The notes under the pieces were generated by a model. The model was given only the letters and a program-made list of their open reading frames with translations, searched no databases and was not told the DNA's origin. The position numbers and the translations under genes were made by a program. Below are positions 1-7,047 of a DNA stretch of 10,038 bases, one piece after another. Positions within the stretch are counted from its first letter, which is position 1. Each line of letters starts with the position of its first letter. The DNA comes from JAMHZE01 sp964424715 (lineage in GTDB: Bacteria; Pseudomonadota; Alphaproteobacteria; Rickettsiales; UBA8987): positions 1 through 10,038 of the forward strand of contig CAYRJW010000062.1 of assembly GCA_964424715.1 (NCBI GenBank), read 5' to 3'.

Positions 1-74
1 ACCGAATATTTTGTTGAGCCGTCTTTCCTTACTTCGCTCCATTTTTCAAATTCTTTCTTGTTCATCGGTAACAT
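1..74 (-). CDS. Start of an unrecognised small gene downstream of nuoE (partial)
   Basis: Only the first 24 codons are in the window; the gene runs off the left edge. The start at base 74 is well supported: an AGGAG ribosome binding site (bases 86-82), which overlaps the TAG stop of nuoE, sits 7 bases upstream. This is the clearest Shine-Dalgarno site in the nuo cluster. The protein begins MLPMNKKEFEKWSEV and is rich in charged residues. A second in-frame ATG lies three codons later. It does not resemble the N-terminus of NuoF, which would be the usual next subunit gene. It may be a small accessory gene inserted between nuoE and nuoF, but I do not recognise the family and assign no function. 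Confidence 0.6.
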   Translation of the reverse strand, partial: MLPMNKKEFEKWSEVRKDGSTKYS

Positions 75-84
75 AAGTTTTCTC

Positions 85-678
85 CTACTTAATACTTGTT
101 AGTGTCTTTACTTCCCCAACAGGTGCAGAATTCTGGCGGTTTATCTGGGTTCCGACCTTTGGTTTTCTGCCCTCTTTTAAATCATCCAGTAATGTGGAAA
201 AATTCTCAGTTGTAAGATCTTCATAGTAATCATCGTTGATCTGTACCATCGGGGCGTTAACGCAGGCACCTAAACATTCAACCTCGGTTAATGTAAATAA
301 TCCATCGGAAGTTGTTTCCCCCTTCCCTATGCCGAGTTTATCCTTGCACAGGCTTTTTAATTTATCGGAGCCGCGCAGCCAGCATGGTGTGGTCCTGCAT
401 ATCTGGATAAAATTCTTGCCGACCGGTTTAAGGTTGAACATAGTGTAGAAGGTAGCAACCTCATAAACTTTAATATAGGGCATAGAAAGTATCTCGGCCA
501 CGGCGTTCATGGCATCTACTGAAAGCCAGTTATCATTCTGGCGCTGGGCGATATCAAGCACCGCGATGACCGCTGATGCCTGACGGCCTTCAGGATATTT
601 GCCTGTTGCAGTTTCAATCTTCTTCAGATTCTCAGGCGCGAACCTGAATACGCTTTCTTTAAGTGCGGTTTTATTCAT
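85..678 (-). CDS. nuoE: NADH-quinone oxidoreductase subunit E (24 kDa, 2Fe-2S thioredoxin-like)
   Basis: This is a peripheral-arm subunit of respiratory complex I. With NuoF it forms the NADH-dehydrogenase tip and carries the N1a [2Fe-2S] cluster on the cytoplasmic side. The 197-residue protein has a helical N-terminal part (about 10-80, including the family stretch VYEVATFYTMF) and a thioredoxin-like fold. All four cluster ligands are in place: C94 and C99 (CRTTPC), C135 and C139 (CLGAC), with the usual C-x4-C and C-x3-C spacing. The C-terminal tail from about residue 170 is charged and low in complexity; longer tails are common in alphaproteobacterial NuoE. The ATG overlaps the nuoD stop by one base (TAATG), which suggests translational coupling. 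Identification is firm. Confidence 0.97.
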   Translation of the reverse strand: MNKTALKESVFRFAPENLKKIETATGKYPEGRQASAVIAVLDIAQRQNDNWLSVDAMNAVAEILSMPYIKVYEVATFYTMFNLKPVGKNFIQICRTTPCWLRGSDKLKSLCKDKLGIGKGETTSDGLFTLTEVECLGACVNAPMVQINDDYYEDLTTENFSTLLDDLKEGRKPKVGTQINRQNSAPVGEVKTLTSIK

Positions 679-1859
679 TACCTGTCTACCTCGCCGAATA
701 CTATATCCATTGAACCAAGCACAGCCGGAACATCCGCCAGCATATGGCCTTTTGTCATAAAATCCATCGCCTGTAAATGCAGGAATCCCGGAGCGCGCAA
801 TCTGCAGCGATATGGCTTGTTGGTGCCATCTGCCACTATGAATACGCCGAATTCACCTTTTGGCGCTTCCACCGCGGCATAATATTCGCCGGCCGGTACA
901 TGATAGCCCTCAGTGTATAATTTGAAATGGTGTATGAGTGCTTCCATTGAATGTTTCATCTCGCCGCGTGGCGGTGGGGATATTTTCCTATCAAGCGTTT
1001 TCACCGGGCCGGAAGGAAGTGCCGCACAGGCCTGATTTATTATTTTTATTGATTCATACATTTCCGCGATGCGGATAAGGTATCTGTCGTAACAATCACC
1101 ATTCTTGCCGACGGGAATATCAAAGTCCATCTTGTCGTAAACCTCATAAGGCTGGGATTTACGTAGATCCCACGCTACACCGGAGCCACGTAGCATCGGG
1201 CCGGAGAAGCCAAGATCAAGCGCTTCATCTTTTGTTACGATACCGATATCAACAGTTCTTTGTTTAAAGATCCTATTGTTAGTTAGTAGATCTTCAACGT
1301 CCGAAAGATGTTTTGGGAACACGCTGGTGAAATGTAAAATATCTTCAATAAGCCCCGGAGGAAGATCGCGCGAAACGCCGCCTGGGCGGAAATATGCGGC
1401 GTGCATACGGGCGCCGGAGACCCTTTCGTAGAATTCTATTATTTTTTCACGGTCCTCGAACAGCCATAGAAGCGGCGTCATGGCGCCGACATCTAGTGCA
1501 AAAGTGGTTATGTTCATTATGTGATTTAAAATGCGCGTAAGCTCGGAAAATATCACGCGGATATATTGTGCACGGATAGGAACGGCGCAGTTAAGGAGCT
1601 TTTCAACTGCAAGCGCGTAAGCGTGCTCCTGATTCATTGGCGATACGTAATCAAGGCGATCAAGATATGGAACGGCCTGTAAATATGTTTTATGTTCGAT
1701 AAGCTTTTCAGTGCCGCGGTGAAGCAGGCCGATATGCGGGTCGGCACGTTCGACGATCTCGCCATCAAGCTCCAGCACCAGACGCAGAACCCCGTGTGCC
1801 GCCGGATGCTGCGGGCCAAAATTGAGGGTCATGTTCTTTAACGATACTTCTTTGCTCAT
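678..1859 (-). CDS. nuoD: NADH-quinone oxidoreductase subunit D (49 kDa, quinone-binding)
   Basis: NuoD is the 49 kDa subunit of complex I. With NuoB it builds the ubiquinone-binding cavity, where electrons from cluster N2 reduce quinone. At 393 residues it has the normal length for an unfused NuoD. The signature GPQHPAAHG is at residues 15-23 and PHIGLLHRGTEKLIE at 41-55. Residues H22 and Y71 (in LDRLDYVS) fall at the positions of the His and Tyr that bind the quinone head group in the bovine (H59/Y108) and Thermus (H38/Y87) homologues, judged by their 49-residue spacing. The C-terminus ends in the usual FGEVDR. The start lies 9 bases after the nuoC stop, with no clear Shine-Dalgarno sequence, so translation probably depends on ribosomes finishing nuoC. 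Confidence 0.98.
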   Translation of the reverse strand: MSKEVSLKNMTLNFGPQHPAAHGVLRLVLELDGEIVERADPHIGLLHRGTEKLIEHKTYLQAVPYLDRLDYVSPMNQEHAYALAVEKLLNCAVPIRAQYIRVIFSELTRILNHIMNITTFALDVGAMTPLLWLFEDREKIIEFYERVSGARMHAAYFRPGGVSRDLPPGLIEDILHFTSVFPKHLSDVEDLLTNNRIFKQRTVDIGIVTKDEALDLGFSGPMLRGSGVAWDLRKSQPYEVYDKMDFDIPVGKNGDCYDRYLIRIAEMYESIKIINQACAALPSGPVKTLDRKISPPPRGEMKHSMEALIHHFKLYTEGYHVPAGEYYAAVEAPKGEFGVFIVADGTNKPYRCRLRAPGFLHLQAMDFMTKGHMLADVPAVLGSMDIVFGEVDR

Positions 1860-1868
1860 ATTATTATA

Positions 1869-2480
1869 TTAACTCGCTTTAGCTTTTTCATCACCCGGGA
1901 GAACCGGTTTTGGTGTTATATAATCAGTTCCTTCCCACGGGGAAAGATAATCAAATGTTCTGTATTCCTGATAAAGTTTTACCGGTTCATAGACAACGCG
2001 TTTTTTTGCCTCATCGTAACGCACCTCAACATAGCCGGTGAGAGGGAAATCCTTGCGTTGCGGGTGGCCTTCAAAGCCGTAATCGGTAAGGATACGGCGC
2101 AGGTCGGGGTGGGTCTTGAATTTTATGCCGTACATATCCCACACTTCACGCTCAAGCCAGTTGGCGTCGCCGAAGATCGCGCAGACGGAGTGTCCGGCAA
2201 CATCATCGGCAAGGTGAATTTTCACAGTAATGCGCTGGTTATGTTTTAAGCTTAATAGCTGGTAGATAACTTCAAATCTTTTTTCCCTTTCAGGATAATC
2301 AACTGCAGTTAAATCGATAAGCTGTTTGAACATTGTCTGTGTATCATCGCGCAGGATGGTTAACAGATTCTCTATATTTTCAGGCGTTGAATGAAGTATT
2401 GCAGTATCATTCCTTATCTCGGAAGATGCGATGAACTCCCCTGCCCGGCCTGCTAATATGTTATTTAAATTCTGTTCCAT
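1869..2480 (-). CDS. nuoC: NADH-quinone oxidoreductase subunit C (30 kDa)
   Basis: NuoC is the 30 kDa structural subunit of the complex I connecting module and packs against NuoD and NuoB. The 203-residue protein shows the complex I 30 kDa signature almost in full at about residues 110-149: EREVWDMYGIKF, then HPDLRRILTDYGFEGHP, then RKDFPLTGY. The Y-R-x-FDYLSPWEG segment near the C-terminus (173-184) is also typical. It is a separate gene, not the NuoCD fusion found in enterobacteria, which fits an alphaproteobacterial operon. The ATG lies one base after the nuoB stop codon and has no recognisable ribosome binding site, so coupling to nuoB is likely. Nothing is missing or truncated. Confidence 0.97.
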   Translation of the reverse strand: MEQNLNNILAGRAGEFIASSEIRNDTAILHSTPENIENLLTILRDDTQTMFKQLIDLTAVDYPEREKRFEVIYQLLSLKHNQRITVKIHLADDVAGHSVCAIFGDANWLEREVWDMYGIKFKTHPDLRRILTDYGFEGHPQRKDFPLTGYVEVRYDEAKKRVVYEPVKLYQEYRTFDYLSPWEGTDYITPKPVLPGDEKAKAS

Positions 2481-2481
2481 G

Positions 2482-3093
2482 TTATGATATTTTCTGTTCG
2501 TGGTCCGGCGGTGTCGGGGTATTTTTTAAATGACTTCTGTAGATGACCGAATTTGTTCTTTTGATTTTATCCTGCAATTTTAATACGCCGTAAAGCAGGG
2601 CCTCGGCGGTTGGCGGGCAGCCGGGAACGTAAATATCAACCGGAACTATCCTGTCGCAGCCGCGAACTACGGAATATGAATAATGGTAATAACCACCGCC
2701 ATTTGCACACGAACCCATAGAGATAACATAACGCGGCTCTGCCATCTGGTCATATACTTTGCGGAGGGCCGGGGCCATTTTATTGGTGAGTGTGCCGGCA
2801 ACGATCATAACATCGGACTGGCGCGGGGATGGACGGAATATTATACCGAAACGATCAAGATCATAACGGCTGGCGGCGGTCTGCATCATTTCAACGGCGC
2901 AGCAGGCAAGGCCGAATGTCATTGGCCATAGCGAGCCGGTTTGCGCCCATGAAACTAACTGATCAAGCTTGGCGATAACAAAACCTTTATCGGTTATCTC
3001 GCCGGTAACGCGGTTAAGTATCTCATCCTGCGCAACGCCGGAGGGCAGGGGATTTATTAATTTTTTAGCCATATATGTTTTGTTTATTCCCAT
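2482..3093 (-). CDS. nuoB: NADH-quinone oxidoreductase subunit B (20 kDa/PSST, 4Fe-4S N2)
   Basis: NuoB carries [4Fe-4S] cluster N2, the last iron-sulfur centre before ubiquinone. From the chosen start (203 residues) the cluster ligands are C64 and C65 (GLACCAVEMM), C129 (MGSCANGGG) and C159 (VPGCPPTAEALLYG). The tandem cysteines and the 64- and 30-residue spacings match the bovine PSST subunit. The N-terminal 40 residues are variable in the family, so the start is uncertain. The frame allows ATGs at 3114, 3093 and 3072. I chose 3093 because an AAAGG lies about 9 bases upstream. That start overlaps the end of nuoA by 10 bases. The start at 3072 (MAKKLINP) avoids overlap and is nearly as likely, though its upstream region has no good Shine-Dalgarno sequence. 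Confidence 0.95.
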   Translation of the reverse strand: MGINKTYMAKKLINPLPSGVAQDEILNRVTGEITDKGFVIAKLDQLVSWAQTGSLWPMTFGLACCAVEMMQTAASRYDLDRFGIIFRPSPRQSDVMIVAGTLTNKMAPALRKVYDQMAEPRYVISMGSCANGGGYYHYSYSVVRGCDRIVPVDIYVPGCPPTAEALLYGVLKLQDKIKRTNSVIYRSHLKNTPTPPDHEQKIS

Positions 3094-3449
3094 TCCAGTG
3101 CGCCTTTGTTCCACTCGTAAACAAAGCCTATGGTAAGTACACCTAAAAATACCATCATGCTCCAGAAGCCCAGTAACCCAGTATCTTTAAGGGTAATGGC
3201 CCAGGGGAAAAGAAAGGCTATCTCAAGATCAAAGATGATGAATAATATCGCCACCAGATAAAAACGGACATCAAACAAACTTCTGGCATCGGAAAAAGGC
3301 TCGAAGCCGCATTCATACTGGGAAAGCTTTTCGCTATCAGGCTTTTTCACGGATATTACATACGAAAGACCAATGATGATTCCGCTGAGCAAAGTTGCAA
3401 CAGCGAGAAACATTAAAATGGGCAGATATTCGTTAAGTGAAAATTCCAT
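3084..3449 (-). CDS. nuoA: NADH-quinone oxidoreductase subunit A (ND3-like membrane subunit)
   Basis: NuoA is a small membrane subunit at the junction of the hydrophilic and membrane arms of complex I, corresponding to mitochondrial ND3. The 121-residue protein has three predicted membrane segments at about 8-32, 61-84 and 91-113. The TM1-TM2 loop holds the conserved YECGFEPF (C47), the loop involved in active/deactive transition of the mitochondrial enzyme. TM2 contains FDLEIAFLFPWA, whose E76 is the conserved membrane-embedded acid. It is the first gene of the leftward nuo operon. No Shine-Dalgarno sequence precedes the ATG, and the best promoter candidate predicts a leader of only about 18-20 bases. 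The family assignment is firm. Confidence 0.97.
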   Translation of the reverse strand: MEFSLNEYLPILMFLAVATLLSGIIIGLSYVISVKKPDSEKLSQYECGFEPFSDARSLFDVRFYLVAILFIIFDLEIAFLFPWAITLKDTGLLGFWSMMVFLGVLTIGFVYEWNKGALEWE

Positions 3450-3474
3450 GTTTATTAATCAAAATTATGTGCGT

Positions 3475-3503
3475 AAACTATTTTTGCAGGGCCTAATTGT
3501 CAA
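3475..3503 (-). promoter_or_regulatory. Candidate sigma-70-type promoter of the nuo operon
   Basis: Read on the minus strand, a perfect -35 hexamer TTGACA (3503-3498) is separated by 17 bases from TAGTTT (3480-3475). The -10 element matches TATAAT at 3 of 6 positions but keeps the important second A and last T. Transcription would begin near base 3468, giving a leader of roughly 18-20 bases before nuoA. The position, directly upstream of the first gene of the cluster in a divergent intergenic region, supports it. This is a sequence match only. Confidence 0.5.
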
Positions 3504-3537
3504 GGTAAATAACATGCTGGCTTTGTCGCGTAATTAA

Positions 3538-3543
3538 TATAAA
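3538..3543 (+). promoter_or_regulatory. Possible -10 element for the chpT-cheA-cheW operon
   Basis: TATAAA matches the TATAAT consensus at 5 of 6 positions and lies 37 bases before the chpT ATG. No convincing -35 hexamer is found 16-18 bases upstream (TGCTGG at 17 bases). The promoter may therefore need an activator or another sigma factor, or the match may be chance in an AT-rich stretch. I did not find a full TTAA-N7-TTAA CtrA site here. Confidence 0.22.
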
Positions 3544-3580
3544 CTGCTATTGTTGTTATTCAGAAAAATAAATCAGATTT

Positions 3581-4252
3581 ATGTCGCAAAATATCTCCCC
3601 AATAAGAATGTCGGAATTACTGCTTACCAGATTCACCCATGATATAGCAGGCCCGGTGAGCGCCGTTTCCAACGGGCTCGACTTCCTGATGAACGATGCC
3701 AAGAACGCTGATGATCCCGGTGCTATTGAAATAAAGAACCAGGCGGTTGACCTTGTTGAGGAAAGCGCAAAGCAGTCTTTGGCGCGGCTACAGGCCTACA
3801 GGCTGGCTTATGGTGTGGTATATACTGATAGCGCTGAGACTCAGGTAAAAGAGATCATCGATATAATGAAGAGATTCTACCATAAATCGCAGGTGGAGAT
3901 AAGATTCAACCAATCCGTGCCGGAAACCACATCAGCGCTGAAACGCCGGGTTTTAGTGGGTATGATACTTACGCTTTCAAGGGTTTTGATCTATGGCGGC
4001 AAGATAAATATATCTTTTGCAGGTGAGGGGAAAAAACAGATCCTTGTGAAAAGTTCGTCTGAAAAATACAAGGATCCCACGGTCATTCATGACATTCTAA
4101 TGGATAAAGCCAGTACAGAGCCTGATGTTGAAAATGTTCCGTATTTCTTCATCCGTGAGACCTGCAAGCAATATGGCTGCAAGATAAATTTCAGGTATGG
4201 GGAAGAGAATGCCAGCAAATTTGTTGAATTCTCGGCTGAATTTCCTTCCTAA
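3581..4252 (+). CDS. chpT: ChpT-type histidine phosphotransferase
   Basis: This is a member of the HPTransfase/ChpT family: dimeric proteins that resemble a degenerate histidine kinase and pass phosphate between receiver domains. In Caulobacter, ChpT moves phosphate from the CckA receiver to CtrA and CpdR. The 223-residue protein begins with a helix carrying the phospho-acceptor motif: L-x-x-R-F-T-H20-D21-I-x-G-P, followed by the family-typical A-x-x-NGLDFL (residues 14-36). A second helix fills about 50-80 and completes the hairpin. Residues from about 90 to 223 correspond to the ATP-binding-like domain, but no N, G1 or G2 box is visible, as expected for a phosphotransferase that cannot bind ATP. 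It is first in an operon with cheA, 11 bases away, so it may be a dedicated relay partner of that kinase. Whether it also serves CckA-CtrA cannot be told from this window. Confidence 0.88.
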   Translation: MSQNISPIRMSELLLTRFTHDIAGPVSAVSNGLDFLMNDAKNADDPGAIEIKNQAVDLVEESAKQSLARLQAYRLAYGVVYTDSAETQVKEIIDIMKRFYHKSQVEIRFNQSVPETTSALKRRVLVGMILTLSRVLIYGGKINISFAGEGKKQILVKSSSEKYKDPTVIHDILMDKASTEPDVENVPYFFIRETCKQYGCKINFRYGEENASKFVEFSAEFPS

Positions 4253-4263
4253 AGATTAAATCT

Positions 4264-7047
4264 ATGGATGATCTGTTAAGTGAGTTTTTAGAAGAAGCCA
4301 ATGAAAGCCTGACGAAACTCGATCAGGAATTCATAGTGCTTGAGAAAAACCCGGAAGACGAAAAGATCGTCGGCAGCATCTTCCGCGTTATGCATACCAT
4401 TAAGGGAACCGCTGGGTTCCTTGGTTTTGAGCGGTTACAGAAAATAGCCCATGCCGCCGAGAATATCATGGATAAGGTGCGTGGTAAGGAGATACCGGTA
4501 AATCCTGATCTTATATCGCTTATACTGGAAGCGGTGGACGCCATAAAAGCACTAGTTGAGGGAATAGAACAAGGGGGGGCAGAACCTGATCTTGATTTTA
4601 CAGAACTTGCAAAGACCATTAATGCTTACGCTGCCAGCGGCGGCAAGAAAGTAGCAGCTCCAGCGGCTAAAAAAGGTGCCGAGAACAAAACCCCTGACCT
4701 TGACGAGCCTATAGATTTTGATCCGATACCAGCTGATTACGCTGAAGTGGAAGCCGTTAACAAAACCCCTGACCTTGATGAACCTATCGATTTCGACCCT
4801 ATCCCGGCGGATTATGCGGATGATACAAAGCCCCTTGCCCCGGTTTCTGAGGAGCAGAAGAAAAAGGCGGTTGATGCGGGCCTAAAAGCCATGGAGTCTG
4901 GCGATAAGAGATCCGGTAAATCATCATCACAGCAGGGTGTGAGGGTAAGCCTTGACGTGCTTGAGAATCTAATGCAGCTTACCGGCGAACTGGTGCTGAC
5001 ACGCAACCAATTGCTACAACTGAAACGCAGCCAGTCCAAGGAGTCCAAGAGAAATTCCGGCAATGATTTCCGTGATACGGTGCAGCGGCTTAACCTTATC
5101 ACTACCGAACTTCAGGAAGGCGTTCTTAAAACAAGGATGCAGGATATAGGCAGTGTCTGGGCCAAATTCCCGCGAATCGTAAGGGATCTCGCCAAGGAAC
5201 TGAATAAAAAAGCCGAACTGAAAATGATCGGTGAGGAAACCGATATAGACCGCCAGATGATAGAGGCCCTGCGCGACCCGCTAACCCATATGATAAGGAA
5301 CGCAGTCGATCACGGTATAGAATCGCCTGAGGAAAGGGTTAAGGCCGGTAAAAGCGAAACGGGGATAATCACTTTAAGCGCCTATCATGAAGGCGGGCAT
5401 ATAATAATAAAAATTACGGATGACGGGAAAGGAATTTCCATCGACAGGGTCAAGAAAAAAGCGCTTGAAAGCGGCCTTACAACAGCTAAGGAGTTGGAGG
5501 GCATGAGTGAGCGGCAAATATTCCAGTTCATCTTCAAGCCGGGCTTCTCTACTGCAGAAAAGATAACTTCCGTTTCGGGCAGGGGGGTTGGAATGGATGT
5601 GGTGCTTACCAATATCGAGAATATCGGCGGCACTGCGGAAATAAATTCAGTAGCAGGCAAAGGCTCAGAATTCCTGATAAAATTACCACTTACCCTTGCC
5701 ATCATGCCGGTGCTGAATGTTCAGTGCGCAGGTGAGGCTTACGCCATACCACAGATAAGGGTCTCTGAGATAGTGCGGGCGGAAATTCCAAAGACCAAGG
5801 AAAGTAATTTTAAGCGCGATGAAACAAAATTACACAAGATAGAAGAGATAAATGATAAGCCGGTGCTAAGGTTGCGCGGTAAGATAATAGCGCTGGTATC
5901 ACTGGCCGAAGTGCTAGGCCTCAGGCCAGTGCGCGATGTATCGAAAGAGAATTTCATTGTGATCTGCGATGTTGGTTCCAGTATCTTCGGGATAATGGTC
6001 GATAAAGTATTCCATACCGAGGAAATAGTCGTAAAACCTAAATCCCCGTTGATCAAAAAGCTGGAAGTCTATTCCGGCAGTACCATACTGGGTGATGGCA
6101 GCGTTATACTTATCATAGACCCGAACGGTATACTGAAGCAAAGCGGCATAAATGTTATAAGCGAGACCAGGAGCGATTCCGAAGAGAAAGAGGCGTTCGA
6201 TTCCGAGGAGATGAGCTTCCTGATGTTCCGTACCAACAGCAAGATACCCAAAGCGATACCGCTGGAACTTGTATCGCGGCTTGAAGAGATAGATTACAGC
6301 AAGGCCGAGGATTCCGGCGGCAATAAGGTTGTTCAGTACCGCGATGGCCTGATGAAACTTATTTCCATTGATGATAATGCGGCAATACCTGAAACGGGCA
6401 TATATGATACCATAGTCTTCACCGACAGGGGGCATATAATGGGTATAGTGGTAGATTCCGTTGTTGATATAGTGCGCCAGAGAATGGATATAAAATCCCC
6501 TTCGATCAAGGAAGGCGTGATAGGCAGCATAATAATGCAGGGCGTTACCACTGAGCTGGTGGATGTAAGTTACTTCATCTCAAGGAACTTCAAGGACTGG
6601 CTGGGCCACAGCGAAGCCAATATAATAGATGGCGAAGTAGCGGTTGTAGAGGTCAGGAAACACGTGCTTCTGGTCGATGACAGCGCCTTCTTCCGCAAAT
6701 TCATGAGGCCGCTGATACTTGCTTCCAACTACAGGGTATCCACCGCGCAGGATGGTCAGGAAGGGCTGGAACTGCTTAAAAAACACGGCCATGAGATAGA
6801 TCTGGTGATAAGTGATATTGATATGCCAAGGATGAACGGCGTTGAGTTCGTTAAGGCCGCAAAAGCTGAGCCGGCGTTGGCGCATATACCGTTCATAGCG
6901 CTTACATCCCACGAGGAAGAGGATTTTGATCAGGATGTGCGTGAGATGGGTTTTGAGGCGCTGGTAACGAAATCCAACCGTAATAAGGTGGTAGAATCCA
7001 TCAGGGAACTTTTGAAAGAGAAAAAAATAGAGATAGCAAATGGCTAA
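4264..7047 (+). CDS. cheA: Hybrid chemotaxis-type histidine kinase CheA with two CheW-like domains and a receiver
   Basis: This is a cytoplasmic kinase of the CheA class, which joins receptor/CheW arrays and autophosphorylates on its Hpt domain. Domains of the 927-residue protein: P1/Hpt at 1-120 with H44 in VMHTIKGTAGFLG; a long linker at 121-225 with no P2 domain but a duplicated 20-residue acidic peptide (141-160 and 166-185); P3 dimerisation at about 226-290; P4 kinase at about 290-478, with N box DPLTHMIRNAVDHG (338-351), G1 DDGKG (386-390), F-box region FKPGFST and G2 GRGVGMD (439-445); P5 CheW-like domain at about 480-628; a second CheW-like domain at about 650-778; and a C-terminal receiver at about 799-918 with D805/D806, phospho-acceptor D851 (S-D-I-D-M-P), T881 and K903. 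All catalytic motifs look intact. The attached receiver could act as phosphate sink or as the donor to ChpT. It overlaps cheW by 8 bases. Confidence 0.95.
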   Translation: MDDLLSEFLEEANESLTKLDQEFIVLEKNPEDEKIVGSIFRVMHTIKGTAGFLGFERLQKIAHAAENIMDKVRGKEIPVNPDLISLILEAVDAIKALVEGIEQGGAEPDLDFTELAKTINAYAASGGKKVAAPAAKKGAENKTPDLDEPIDFDPIPADYAEVEAVNKTPDLDEPIDFDPIPADYADDTKPLAPVSEEQKKKAVDAGLKAMESGDKRSGKSSSQQGVRVSLDVLENLMQLTGELVLTRNQLLQLKRSQSKESKRNSGNDFRDTVQRLNLITTELQEGVLKTRMQDIGSVWAKFPRIVRDLAKELNKKAELKMIGEETDIDRQMIEALRDPLTHMIRNAVDHGIESPEERVKAGKSETGIITLSAYHEGGHIIIKITDDGKGISIDRVKKKALESGLTTAKELEGMSERQIFQFIFKPGFSTAEKITSVSGRGVGMDVVLTNIENIGGTAEINSVAGKGSEFLIKLPLTLAIMPVLNVQCAGEAYAIPQIRVSEIVRAEIPKTKESNFKRDETKLHKIEEINDKPVLRLRGKIIALVSLAEVLGLRPVRDVSKENFIVICDVGSSIFGIMVDKVFHTEEIVVKPKSPLIKKLEVYSGSTILGDGSVILIIDPNGILKQSGINVISETRSDSEEKEAFDSEEMSFLMFRTNSKIPKAIPLELVSRLEEIDYSKAEDSGGNKVVQYRDGLMKLISIDDNAAIPETGIYDTIVFTDRGHIMGIVVDSVVDIVRQRMDIKSPSIKEGVIGSIIMQGVTTELVDVSYFISRNFKDWLGHSEANIIDGEVAVVEVRKHVLLVDDSAFFRKFMRPLILASNYRVSTAQDGQEGLELLKKHGHEIDLVISDIDMPRMNGVEFVKAAKAEPALAHIPFIALTSHEEEDFDQDVREMGFEALVTKSNRNKVVESIRELLKEKKIEIANG
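4684..4818 (+). repeat. Duplicated 20-codon segment in the CheA linker
   Basis: Two 60-base units (4684-4743 and 4759-4818), with 15 bases between them, encode exactly the same 20 residues, from NKTPDLDEP to the final PADYA. Their DNA differs at 11 positions, all third codon bases and all silent; the first 20 bases are identical. The peptide is acidic and proline-rich and lies in a probably disordered linker after the Hpt domain. Identical protein with diverged DNA points to an older duplication kept by selection on the peptide. Confidence 0.93.

Noticed and set aside
3450..3580. CtrA-type TTAA-N7-TTAA operator in the nuoA/chpT divergent region
   Set aside because: Only single TTAA-like half-sites occur, as expected in AT-rich DNA; no properly spaced pair was found.
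5914..6435. 173-codon open frame on the minus strand inside cheA
   Set aside because: It lies antisense to intact, motif-bearing CheA CheW-like domains, has no recognisable domain, and is explained by codon bias of the opposite strand.
7020..7047. Seven-A run near the cheA end as a slippery site making a CheA-CheW fusion
   Set aside because: Shifting into the cheW frame at the run meets a TAG at 7028-7030 at once, so no fusion could result. The simple 8-base overlap is enough for coupling.
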